Shown piece by piece: positions 7,611-15,369 of a DNA stretch of 22,767 nucleotides. The stretch lies in NCBI GenBank assembly GCA_002683195.1, contig NYSW01000072.1, positions 1 through 22,767 of the forward strand, read 5' to 3'. The position numbers were made by a program, and so were the translations under genes. Below the pieces are notes generated by a model. It saw only the letters and a program-made list of their open reading frames with translations. It ran no database searches and was not told where the DNA came from. Positions within the stretch are counted from its first letter, which is position 1. Each line of letters opens with the position of its first letter. This DNA is from Phycisphaerae bacterium (lineage in GTDB: Bacteria > Planctomycetota > Phycisphaerae > Phycisphaerales > SM1A02).

Positions 7611-9089
7611 TCAACGAGCTTCAAGGCGGATCTCGACCATCCGTACCGAGGTCCGGCGTCGGACCTCCAACCGGATGGTCTGCCCGACCCGACAGGCTCC
7701 GACCGCCACCAGGAGTTCCGCTCGACTTCGAATCGCCGCGCCATCGAATTTCATGATCACGTCGCCGGTGCGAAGGCCGGCTCGGCGTGCCTGGCGACCC
7801 GAGACCGAAGTGATTCGGACCCCGTCACCCGCTTCTTCGCCGGTCACGCCGAGCGAGGCGTCACCCGGTCCGACCCGGTCCGTGATACCGCCTCGGTCTC
7901 GAACCCAGCGTCGCCATCTTTGATTGACTTGATCCAGGGGGAGTCCGAACGTCTTCTCCCAGGCCTTGCCGCCGGTCGGGTCTTGGTCGAAGGTCTCGCA
8001 GTAGGAGCGATACCAGAGGGCGAGAAGATCGAGGTTGGCGAGGAACTCGAAGATCGACCGCACCTGAGGGTAGTAGCGGGCATTCCCGGCAAGAAAGGAT
8101 TCGGGTTCGAGGGTGAAGAGCTTTTCGAACGCCAGATCGACCCCGGCATCGACTTGTCGTCGTGCGATGTTGTGGCGAATGTTCGGGATGAAGACCAGTG
8201 AGCCGTCCGGTTGCCACTCGTAGTCTTCGTAAAGTCCCGCGAGCCCTTCCTGCACCCACATGGCGTGGCGTTGGCCGCGACCCTCCATGTCGGCCCAGTG
8301 CATGCGGTGGGTGAACTCGTGCCGCATGCTCGATCCGATGTCCCGGGAGACCAGCAGCCGGCGGCCGTGCAGGTAGACCCCCGGGGTCCGCTCGGGATCA
8401 TCGACGTCGAGTTCCCGCTTGAAGACCTCTTCCACGTCCTCGGGGGCGGGAACCACGATGAAGCACCAGTCCAGGGACGCTTCGGGGAAGAGATTCCGAG
8501 ATTGCTCGTCGGCCTGCCGGCCGATCATCTCCATCATTTCCGCGTGGGCTCGACCACCGAGACCGGTCGCGACATGGAGTTTCCGCTTCGCGTCCCGTTC
8601 CTGAACGTATCGCTCGCCGTATCGCTTCTTCCAGGCCTCGGCCTGCCGCCCGGCGGCGTCCCTTGAGATTCTGCCTCGGGCTTCGAGGATCGCGGTGAAG
8701 GTCTCGTGGGTTCGCATCGACGCGAGGTCGGGATCTCGACGCATCGTGTCGAAGTCACGGAAGCCGTGCTTGACGGCATCGAGCAGGGCTTCTCCCGCCG
8801 CATCGGGACGACCGAGCAACGCAAAGGCACAGGCTCGGTTGTAGTGCATGTTCGGGGACTCCGGCCAGAGGCCGAGGTACTCGTCCACGAGTTCCAGGGC
8901 TCGTTCGTGGCGTCCCGCCGCGAAGTTCCGGACGATCATCCGTTCGCGGGCATCGGCGTCATCATCCGAAAGGGCGTTGAACGAAATCGGATGATTGCTT
9001 GATGCGGAAGCGATGCCCGAGCGTTCACCGCCGGGCAGCGTGGTGGCGATGAGGAGCACGCTCATGAGGATGGAACGGAGATCAAACAT
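7611..9089 (-). CDS. Secreted TPR/HExxH metallopeptidase with PDZ domain
   Basis: The 492-residue product begins with a signal-peptide-like segment (1-20, MFDLRSILMSVLLIATTLPG). Residues 45-115 look like TPR helices (AAGRHERALELVDEYLGLWP, MHYNRACAFALLGRPDAAGE). The zinc site is HEFTH (257-261); the third ligand is probably Glu281 in VQEGLAGLYE, 20 residues later, the gluzincin arrangement seen in peptidase MA-like proteins. Residues about 412-490 form a PDZ domain (GLRTGDVIMKFDG..I). An envelope or periplasmic protease is the likely role; the substrate is unknown. I prefer the ATG at 9089, which has AGGA 10 nt upstream and starts the signal peptide; a GTG at 9107 would overlap the purN stop. 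The gene follows purN by 11 bp and precedes the DUF502 gene. Confidence 0.82.
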   Translation of the reverse strand: MFDLRSILMSVLLIATTLPGGERSGIASASSNHPISFNALSDDDADARERMIVRNFAAGRHERALELVDEYLGLWPESPNMHYNRACAFALLGRPDAAGEALLDAVKHGFRDFDTMRRDPDLASMRTHETFTAILEARGRISRDAAGRQAEAWKKRYGERYVQERDAKRKLHVATGLGGRAHAEMMEMIGRQADEQSRNLFPEASLDWCFIVVPAPEDVEEVFKRELDVDDPERTPGVYLHGRRLLVSRDIGSSMRHEFTHRMHWADMEGRGQRHAMWVQEGLAGLYEDYEWQPDGSLVFIPNIRHNIARRQVDAGVDLAFEKLFTLEPESFLAGNARYYPQVRSIFEFLANLDLLALWYRSYCETFDQDPTGGKAWEKTFGLPLDQVNQRWRRWVRDRGGITDRVGPGDASLGVTGEEAGDGVRITSVSGRQARRAGLRTGDVIMKFDGAAIRSRAELLVAVGACRVGQTIRLEVRRRTSVRMVEIRLEAR

Positions 9090-9100
9090 CCAGATCGATC

Positions 9101-9745
9101 CTAGCACTCGTCAAGGGCGGGGCCAACGACCTTGCCACCGATGATTTTCAGGTCCCCACCCGCGATGGCGGCGACGGCGTGGGGGAGCGCCAGGCTTTCC
9201 TCGTGGAAAACCCGGGCTGCGAGCGCTTCGGCCGTGTCTTCGGGATGGACCGGACATCGTCGCTGCAGGATCACCGCCCCATGGTCGTAGATCTCGTCCA
9301 CGGCATGCACGGTGCAGCCGCTCTCGGATTCGCCCGCGGCGATCACCGCCGCATGGACACGGTCTCCATACATGCCTCGGCCGCCATGGCGGGGGAGGAG
9401 GGATGGATGAATGTTGATCACTCGGTCGGACCATTTCGGAGCGACCCGGAAGTGCTTCAGGTATCCGGCCAGGCAGATCAGTTCGATTCGGTGTGATTCC
9501 AGAACGCCGTCGATCCGATCGCTGAGTTCATCGCGATCTCCTCCGTCGGTGACTGGAAGGACCACCACCTCGAGGCCGGCGGCTCGGCAACGTTCGACCC
9601 CCGGAAGATCGACGCGGTGAGCCACCACCAGATCGATCGACGCCGGAATGCCGTCTCGTTCGATCGCTTCGTGAAGATTGAGGACCGTGCGTCCTCCGCC
9701 CGAAATCAGGCATCCGACACGAAGAGGGGCCTCTTTCGGATTCAC
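9101..9745 (-). CDS. purN: Phosphoribosylglycinamide formyltransferase
   Basis: PurN formylates glycinamide ribonucleotide with 10-formyl-tetrahydrofolate in purine synthesis. The 214-residue product has the phosphate loop as SGGGRTVLNL (15-24; usually GSGSNLQ), the folate-site NIHPSLLP (111-118) with catalytic Asn111 and His113, and the catalytic aspartate Asp154 in DEIYDHGAVI. These match the Asn-His-Asp triad of the family. Start is GTG at 9745; its first bases overlap the stop of the thioesterase gene as GTGA, which argues for translational coupling. The frame stays open far upstream, but that part is the shadow of the thioesterase gene. No other purine genes are in view, so its place in this array is not a pathway operon. 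Confidence 0.93.
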   Translation of the reverse strand: MNPKEAPLRVGCLISGGGRTVLNLHEAIERDGIPASIDLVVAHRVDLPGVERCRAAGLEVVVLPVTDGGDRDELSDRIDGVLESHRIELICLAGYLKHFRVAPKWSDRVINIHPSLLPRHGGRGMYGDRVHAAVIAAGESESGCTVHAVDEIYDHGAVILQRRCPVHPEDTAEALAARVFHEESLALPHAVAAIAGGDLKIIGGKVVGPALDEC

Positions 9746-10146
9746 GGGGTGCTTCCAACCGTCGGTTCGCTGTCGAAGGGGATCGACTGTCCGGCGGCAT
9801 TGACCGAGACCATCGCGAGCGTGGCTTCGGTCACGAGGACGATGTCTCCGGTCGCATGGCGTTCCGCTTCGACCCGGACTTCGACCGTGACCGACGAGCG
9901 TCCCGTCCGAATGGTCCGTGTCAGAAAGGAGACGACGTCGCCGGTGTACACCGGGGCGATGAAATTGACCTGGTCCATCGAGGCGGTGACCCAGCGGTGG
10001 CGACCGTTCTTCCTCGCCTCGAGATAGCCGGCCTGGTCGATCCGGCTCAGCACCACCCCACCGAACACCGTTCCTTGGTGGTTGGTGTCCGAGGGCATCA
10101 TGAGGGCCCGCAGGGCGGTGAGATATCCGTCGGCGTTTCTGGTCAT
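9742..10146 (-). CDS. YciA-like acyl-CoA thioesterase (hotdog fold)
   Basis: The 134-residue protein is a single hotdog domain. The motif MMPSDTNHQGTVFGGVVLSR (16-35) with a following Asp37 and the MDQVNFIAPVYTGDVVSF segment (57-74) are characteristic of YciA and cytosolic acyl-CoA hydrolases. These hydrolyse acyl-CoA to free acid and CoA; chain-length preference cannot be read from sequence. The ATG at 10146 overlaps the stop of the preceding gene as ATGA, and its own stop overlaps the purN start as GTGA, so it is translationally linked on both sides. A longer reading frame exists upstream but would overlap the preceding gene and has no family similarity. Confidence 0.9.
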   Translation of the reverse strand: MTRNADGYLTALRALMMPSDTNHQGTVFGGVVLSRIDQAGYLEARKNGRHRWVTASMDQVNFIAPVYTGDVVSFLTRTIRTGRSSVTVEVRVEAERHATGDIVLVTEATLAMVSVNAAGQSIPFDSEPTVGSTP

Positions 10147-11726
10147 CGTGTGTGATCTTCTCCGCTGGGAGCCATCCGGGCAAACCCCGTCTCCGCGAGG
10201 CGGCGGGCGGCCAGGACATCGACCCACAGCCTGAGGTCGGCTTCATCCCCGGGAATCGGTTCGCCGATCTCCGTCATCCAGTCCGCCCGAAGCAGATTGG
10301 CGATCGCCACCCTCCAGCCGATCTCCCGGGCCAGGATCGAAGCCTCGCCGGAAACGGAGACCGGGGGTGACACCAGCCGACGCTCCGCGAGTGGATCATC
10401 GGCGAGGAGACCGAGAAGCACGGCGTCGGGGTCCACTCGTCCGTCGGGAAGCCGGGTCGCCCGGGCGGCGTAGGCGTCGGGATCGAGCACGGTCGGATCA
10501 AAGGGCCAGAGGTCGAGGGCCCGGGCGGCCAGACGCGCGGTTCGTCGAACTCGTGGCGGGGAAGTGTCGGATCTGGCGTGTCGATCGATCGCCAGGAGGG
10601 TCGGATCCGCGGGCGATTCAAGTTCAGGTTCGGGCAGGCGTCGGAGAACACCGAGCAACATGGCGGCACGGACATCCTCGGGCTCGTCGGAATCCAGCCA
10701 TCGCTCCTCGATTCGGCGGACGGCGGTCTCGGAGAGTCCTCGCCACGCGAGAATCGCCGCGGCATGGACGGTTCCGTCAGGGTCCGCAGGACCGTCGGCG
10801 AGCAGGCCGAGAACCGTGGCATCCCCGGGCTCGTCATTTCGGTCGAGGAGTCGAGAGCCGGCGAGTGACCGCCGGTTGAAAGTGGCTTCCGGATCGGCGA
10901 GGACCCGTCTTTCCGCATTGATCACCCGGGCTTGGTCCTGCATGGCGATCGCCAGCTCGGCGTCGGCGTCGCCCCCTTCCGCCATTTCCTGCAGAAGATC
11001 GAGTTGACGTCGCTCGGCGGAGTTCACCCTCATCCAGGCCGGGAGGCGTTCGAGTTCGATGGCCGGTGTTCGGGTGGAATCCGTGAGAAATGCGACCGCC
11101 GCCCGCAGGAGGGGTTCCGCGGTCGGGGCTGCCACCGCTTCCGGTTCAAGCAGGCTCATCGCGAGCAGCGATCTCCCGAGCGGCGAGTCCGAGGTGAGGG
11201 GATCGGACGCTGGTTGCGAGGTCTCCATCAAGGAACGGAGGGCGGCTCGGTGCGCGGGCGAATCGACGGAGAACAGCAGGTCGACACAGTCATCGGCCGT
11301 CGATTGATCGGACGTCAGGATCGTTCGAAGGCCGGGGGTCATCGCCTCGAGTTCGCCGGGTTTCGAGGGCCAGTTCGATTCGAGCCAGGCGAGGAGGGGT
11401 GCGGAATCCCCCTGGACCGCGGCGGCGTCGACCAATTCGGGGCGGATCGGCCAGCCCCGATCGAGAAACTCGCGGGCGGCATCGGCGAGGGCGGCCGGAG
11501 GACTCGGGTTCATGGAATCGAGCAGAAGGGGTGTGATCGTTTCGGGATCGAGTCCATCGGACGCGGGGATCAAGGCCCAGGCCTCTCGCCGCAGTTCAAC
11601 CTCCGGAGACCGGAGGGCTTCGAGGATGACGTCGTTTCGCTCGCTTTGATTCTTCAGGCTCGTCACGACCAATGCCGCCGCGATGCCGGAAACCAGAGCG
11701 ATGGCGATCGTGGTGGTGTGCCTCAC
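10143..11726 (-). CDS. Membrane-anchored protein of unknown function, helical-repeat-like
   Basis: I do not recognise this 527-residue protein. An N-terminal hydrophobic helix (about residues 5-23, TIAIALVSGIAAALVVTS) follows three charged residues and would act as a signal anchor. The rest is rich in Ala, Leu, Asp, Glu and Arg, with repeated helix pairs (such as DVILEALRSPEVELRREAW, and VRAAMLLGVLRRLPEPELES), resembling degenerate HEAT/armadillo-type repeats. No catalytic motif is evident. The start is uncertain: GTG at 11726 lies 5 bp after the uvrA stop, and a CTG at 11735 would overlap that stop. The much longer open frame upstream is the shadow of uvrA. Its stop overlaps the thioesterase start as ATGA. 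A scaffold role at the inner membrane is only inference. Confidence 0.8.
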   Translation of the reverse strand: MRHTTTIAIALVSGIAAALVVTSLKNQSERNDVILEALRSPEVELRREAWALIPASDGLDPETITPLLLDSMNPSPPAALADAAREFLDRGWPIRPELVDAAAVQGDSAPLLAWLESNWPSKPGELEAMTPGLRTILTSDQSTADDCVDLLFSVDSPAHRAALRSLMETSQPASDPLTSDSPLGRSLLAMSLLEPEAVAAPTAEPLLRAAVAFLTDSTRTPAIELERLPAWMRVNSAERRQLDLLQEMAEGGDADAELAIAMQDQARVINAERRVLADPEATFNRRSLAGSRLLDRNDEPGDATVLGLLADGPADPDGTVHAAAILAWRGLSETAVRRIEERWLDSDEPEDVRAAMLLGVLRRLPEPELESPADPTLLAIDRHARSDTSPPRVRRTARLAARALDLWPFDPTVLDPDAYAARATRLPDGRVDPDAVLLGLLADDPLAERRLVSPPVSVSGEASILAREIGWRVAIANLLRADWMTEIGEPIPGDEADLRLWVDVLAARRLAETGFARMAPSGEDHTR

Positions 11727-11731
11727 GATGC

Positions 11732-14700
11732 TCAGGATTTTCCGGCCGTGGTTCGGACCTTCTTGATGCCGTTCTTCTTGGTCGCACCCTTCCTGGCCAC
11801 GCGCTTCCCGGCCGGAGTCTTCTTGGTCGTGACCTTCTTCTTCGCCGACGGTTTCTTGGCGGCATTTTCGGCGGTGGTCTTCTTCTTCGTGGCCGCCTTC
11901 CGGGTCGGAGTCTTCTTGGAAGGGCTCTTCTTGCCGGAGGCCTTTCGAGGAGTGGCGTTCGCGCCGGCCCTGGTCTCCGCCTTCAGGCCGGCCTTGAGTT
12001 CGATCGATGGCGCCGTTCTCGCGGCCTTTCTTCCAGGCCGCGGTCCCTCGAGGACGGTGCTCAGCCAGCGGCCGGTGTGGCTCGTCGGATCCGCGGCGAT
12101 GTCTTCCGGGGTTCCGACCGACACGATGGTGCCTCCCTTGTCCCCGCCTTCGGGTCCCAGATCGAGAATCCAGTCGGCGCACTTGATGACGTCGAGATTG
12201 TGTTCGATCACCACCAGGGTGTTGCCCGCGTCCGCGAGTCGCTGGAGCACCGAGAGGAGTTTGCGGACGTCTTCGAAGTGGAGGCCGGTGGTCGGTTCGT
12301 CCAGAACGTAGAGGGTGTGGCCGGCGGGGCGTGACCCGAGTTCGCTGGCCAGTTTCACTCGCTGGGCCTCGCCACCGGAAAGCGTGGTGCTCGCCTGTCC
12401 CAGTTGCATGTAGTCCAGGCCGACGTCCCGCACGCAGGAGAGCATCCGGTGGATCTTGGGATGGGCCTCGAAGAAGTCCACCGCATCTTCGACCGTCAGA
12501 TCGAGGACGTCGGCGATGTTGCTGCCGCGGTAGCGGACTTCGAGGGTTTCGCGGTTGTATCGACGTCCGCGGCAGGTTTCGCACTCGACGAACACATCCG
12601 GGAGGAAGTGCATTTCAATTCGACGCACCCCTTGTCCCTGGCAGGCTTCGCAACGCCCACCCTTCACGTTGAAGCTGAAGCGCCCCGGCTTGTAGCCGCG
12701 GATCTTCGCCTCGGTGGTCATGCAGAACAGCTTCCGGATCTCGTCGAACACGCCGGTGTAGGTGGCGGGATTCGATCGCGGGGTCCGACCGATCGGGGAC
12801 TGATCCACGTCGACCACCCGGTCGATCCGTTGGAGACCGTTCACCCGTTGGTGGGGGCCCGGGACGATCTTGGTCCCCGTGACGGTTCGTTGGGCGGACT
12901 TCAGGAGTACTTCGTTCACCAGCGAACTCTTGCCGCTCCCGGAGACGCCGGTCACGCAGACGATCCCACCCAGGGGAATGGTCGCGTCGATGCCTTTCAG
13001 GTTGTTCGCCGCCGCACCCTTCACCACGATCGACGTCTGGGGATCGAGGTTGCGACGTTCCGCCGGCGGTTCGATCCTTCGTCGCCCCGAGAGGTACATC
13101 CCGGTGAGGGAGTCGGGGTGGGCGGCCACTTCTTCGGGCGTCCCCTGAGCGACCACTTCGCCGCCGTGGCGGCCGGGGCCGGGGCCGATGTCCACGACAT
13201 GATCGGCGGATCGGATCACATCTTCGTCGTGCTCCACCACCAGGACGGTGTTGCCGATGTCGGCCAGGTGCCGGAGGGTCGAGATGAGGCGGTCGTTGTC
13301 CCGTTGGTGGAGCCCGATGGTCGGCTCGTCGAGCACGTAACAGACGCCGACCAGTCCGGAGCCGACCTGGGTGGCCAGTCGGATTCGTTGGGCTTCGCCG
13401 CCGGAGAGGGTGCCGCTGGAGCGGTCGAGGGTCAGATAGTTCAGGCCGACGGACTGGAGGAAGCCGAGTCGGGACCGAACCTCCCGAAGGATGGGCGCGG
13501 CGATCGCCTGGCCCTCGGCATCGAGTTGGAGCCCCTCGAAGAAGATGGCCGCCCGTTCGATCGTGAGTCCGACGACTTCGCTGATGTCGAGGGGTCCCTC
13601 GGCGCCGTCGATCTTCACCGCGAGGGCCGCGGGTCGAAGCCGGGCGCCGTGGCATGACGGACATTTGGCGGCCGTCATGTACCCGTGGAGCTTCTCTCGG
13701 ACGAACTCGCTTTCACTGGTCTCGTATCGTCGACGAAGATTCGGCAGGACGCCTTCAAAGGGGCGGCCTGCGATGGTGCAGCCGTCCATGAGGGCCCGCC
13801 AGGATTCCTTGGGCATCTCGGATACCGGCTCGGTCTGCGAGACCTTGAACGTCTCGCAGAACTTGCGGAGCAGGCGACCGTAGTAGATGTTCATCCGCTT
13901 GCCGTTCTTCCGCCACGGCTCGATCGCACCCTCCTTGAGCGACTTCGATGGATCCGCGATCACCAGGGCCTCGTCGAACTCGTTCACGGTGCCGAGACCG
14001 GCACAATCCGGACAGGCTCCATGCGGTGAATTGAACGAGAACAGCCGGGGGGCGAGATCCTCGAGCGCATACTCGGGGTGGTCGGGACAGGCGAAATGCT
14101 CGCTGTATCGGTGTTCGGACCACCCTCCGTCGGCATCGGAGTCCTCGACCAGCATGAGGAGCGAGCCGGAACCGATCTTGAACGCGGTCTCCACGCTTTC
14201 GGCGAGTCGTTGGCGTCCATTGGCATCTATTTTCACGCGGTCGACCACCGCCTCGATGTCGTGCATCTCGTAGCGGCCGAGTTCCAGCGGGTTCTCGCCA
14301 CCCTCTTTCAGGACGTCGCGGAGATCGACGACGGTTCCGTTGATCCTTGCTCGGACGAAGCCCTGCTTCTGAAGCCCCTCGGCTACCTCCTTGTGGAATC
14401 CCTTGCGACCACGAATGACCGAACCGCAGACCATCGCCCGCCGACCATCGAAGCGGTCCAGAAGGACTTCCACGATCTGGGTCGGATTGGTCGCGGTGAT
14501 CGGATTGCCGCAGATCCGGCCCCGGGCATCCCGGTGCCAGCAGGTCGGACGGCCGGCTCGGGCGAACAAGAGGCGGAGGTAGTCGTAGATCTCGGTGGTG
14601 GTGGCGACCGTGGATCGGGGGGTGTGACCACCGCCACGCTGCTCGATGGCGATCGTGGGGGGGAGGCCCTCGATCGATTCCAGGTCCGGCTTCCGCATCT

Positions 14701-14932
14701 GGTCGAGGAACTGGCGAGCGTAGGCGGAGAGTGACTCCATGTACTTCCGCTGCCCCTCGGCGAAGATCGTGTCGAAGGCCAGCGAGCTCTTCCCGGAGCC
14801 GGAGACTCCGGTCATCACGATGAGTCGATCTCGGGGGAACTCGAGGTCGAGCTCCTTCAGATTGTGCTCCCGGGCCCCTCGGATGCGGACCGAGTTCGAG
14901 AGAGTCGGAATGATGGGGGCATCCGTGGACAT
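11732..14932 (-). CDS. uvrA: UvrABC excinuclease subunit A with H1-like tail
   Basis: UvrA is the damage sensor of nucleotide excision repair and loads UvrB. In the 1066-residue product, Walker A motifs are at 42-49 and 662-669 (GVSGSGKS), signatures at 509-515 and 851-857 (LSGGEAQ), and Walker B at 534-541 and 877-884. The first zinc module reads Cys282, His285, Cys307, Cys310, so one usual Cys is His. The second is complete: Cys761, Cys764, Cys784, Cys787. The conserved fold ends near residue 963. The last 103 residues form a low-complexity tail with 26 Lys, 9 Arg and only 3 acidic residues, described separately. The ATG at 14932 lacks a Shine-Dalgarno; a TAGAAT (14942-14947) 9 nt upstream fits a nearly leaderless message. 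I see no obvious LexA box. It heads the nine-gene array. Confidence 0.97.
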   Translation of the reverse strand: MSTDAPIIPTLSNSVRIRGAREHNLKELDLEFPRDRLIVMTGVSGSGKSSLAFDTIFAEGQRKYMESLSAYARQFLDQMRKPDLESIEGLPPTIAIEQRGGGHTPRSTVATTTEIYDYLRLLFARAGRPTCWHRDARGRICGNPITATNPTQIVEVLLDRFDGRRAMVCGSVIRGRKGFHKEVAEGLQKQGFVRARINGTVVDLRDVLKEGGENPLELGRYEMHDIEAVVDRVKIDANGRQRLAESVETAFKIGSGSLLMLVEDSDADGGWSEHRYSEHFACPDHPEYALEDLAPRLFSFNSPHGACPDCAGLGTVNEFDEALVIADPSKSLKEGAIEPWRKNGKRMNIYYGRLLRKFCETFKVSQTEPVSEMPKESWRALMDGCTIAGRPFEGVLPNLRRRYETSESEFVREKLHGYMTAAKCPSCHGARLRPAALAVKIDGAEGPLDISEVVGLTIERAAIFFEGLQLDAEGQAIAAPILREVRSRLGFLQSVGLNYLTLDRSSGTLSGGEAQRIRLATQVGSGLVGVCYVLDEPTIGLHQRDNDRLISTLRHLADIGNTVLVVEHDEDVIRSADHVVDIGPGPGRHGGEVVAQGTPEEVAAHPDSLTGMYLSGRRRIEPPAERRNLDPQTSIVVKGAAANNLKGIDATIPLGGIVCVTGVSGSGKSSLVNEVLLKSAQRTVTGTKIVPGPHQRVNGLQRIDRVVDVDQSPIGRTPRSNPATYTGVFDEIRKLFCMTTEAKIRGYKPGRFSFNVKGGRCEACQGQGVRRIEMHFLPDVFVECETCRGRRYNRETLEVRYRGSNIADVLDLTVEDAVDFFEAHPKIHRMLSCVRDVGLDYMQLGQASTTLSGGEAQRVKLASELGSRPAGHTLYVLDEPTTGLHFEDVRKLLSVLQRLADAGNTLVVIEHNLDVIKCADWILDLGPEGGDKGGTIVSVGTPEDIAADPTSHTGRWLSTVLEGPRPGRKAARTAPSIELKAGLKAETRAGANATPRKASGKKSPSKKTPTRKAATKKKTTAENAAKKPSAKKKVTTKKTPAGKRVARKGATKKNGIKKVRTTAGKS
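11735..12043 (-). other. Segment encoding lysine-rich, histone H1-like tail of UvrA
   Basis: These codons give UvrA residues 964-1066. The composition is Lys, Ala, Thr, Pro, Arg and Gly, with K-K pairs every few residues and S/T-P-x-K/R-type DNA minor-groove motifs (SPSKK, TPTRK, TPRK). This is the pattern of the C-terminal domain of histone H1 and of bacterial H1-like proteins such as AlgP or Hc1. UvrA of Escherichia coli (940 residues) ends about where this tail begins. The reading frame is continuous with uvrA and ends in TGA at 11732, so it is not a separate gene. Unspecific DNA tethering is the likely effect. Confidence 0.85.
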
Positions 14933-15074
14933 GAGGGTTCGATTCTACGGGTACGGGGGGTGCTGGCCGAGCGCGGAGCCGTTGGAGTTCGTCCGGAAAC
15001 CGTGGTCGGACGCACTCACCGGGCCCGATCTGACCCAGGTTGGGCAAGAACATTGGCTAAAAACAGGAAAGCAA

Positions 15075-15090
15075 TGGCACAAAGCCGGCT
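15075..15090 (+). promoter_or_regulatory. Possible sigma-54-type promoter (-24/-12)
   Basis: The 16 bases TGGCACAAAGCCGGCT match the -24 consensus TGGCAC fully and carry GC plus a W base at the correct -12 spacing, although the two T bases before GC are missing. It would start transcription near 15102, about 55 nt before the small basic ORF. It lies in the most A-rich part of the uvrB-uvrA gap. One such match could be chance, so confidence is low. Confidence 0.25.
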
Positions 15091-15119
15091 GTGAACCGAA
15101 CATGTAGTTGGAAAGACGT

Positions 15120-15138
15120 TCTTCAGCCGATCTGAAGA
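15120..15138 (+). promoter_or_regulatory. Leader hairpin before small basic ORF
   Basis: TCTTCAG and CTGAAGA form a perfect 7-bp stem around a CCGAT loop, ending 8 nt before the AGGAG at 15147-15151. In an RNA starting near 15100 it would be the main structure of the leader and could control ribosome access or protect the 5' end. Confidence 0.45.
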
Positions 15139-15156
15139 TCAATCCCAGGAGTGTCC

Positions 15157-15339
15157 ATGCCACGAATGGTTGCCAATCCGACGCCCAAGACACGCCTCCG
15201 AGGAACCGGAGTCGTTGGCGGGTCCAACCGCGATCTTCGCGGAGGCGGGCTCCGATCGGATGCCAGGCTGACCCTTGCGAAGGCGGCCTCCGGAATTCGA
15301 CTTCGAGGCACCGCCTTGAAGACCCGGACGAGCCGCTGA
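15157..15339 (+). CDS. Small basic protein, 60 residues, unknown function
   Basis: This reading frame sits alone in the gap between uvrB and uvrA, on the opposite strand to both. The ATG at 15157 has AGGAG (15147-15151) with a 5-nt spacer, one of the best Shine-Dalgarno sites in the window. A leader hairpin lies just upstream and an intrinsic terminator begins 31 bp after the TGA. The product has 11 Arg and 3 Lys against 2 Asp, with no Glu or Cys, and many Gly and Thr. It repeats RLRGT (residues about 13-17) and RLRGT again (48-52), with LRGGGLRSDARL between. I do not recognise a family. Arg/Gly richness suggests nucleic-acid binding, possibly at the ribosome or nucleoid; this is inference. 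GC at third positions is about 66 percent, lower than in neighbours, so a structured RNA instead of a protein remains possible. Confidence 0.5.
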   Translation: MPRMVANPTPKTRLRGTGVVGGSNRDLRGGGLRSDARLTLAKAASGIRLRGTALKTRTSR

Positions 15340-15369
15340 TCCCAAAACCCGATCCTGACGCCCCCCTGA

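Noticed and set aside
11672..12334. Phe/Leu-rich plus-strand frames that look like membrane proteins
   Set aside because: They are the complement of the AAG-rich UvrA tail: Lys codons read backwards give Leu and Phe.
12404..13657. 417-codon plus-strand open frame within uvrA
   Set aside because: Antisense shadow of uvrA, rich in His, Asp and Gly.
14933..15060. SOS (LexA) box before uvrA
   Set aside because: I looked for CTGT-N8-ACAG and GAAC-N4-GTTC patterns before uvrA and found no convincing match.
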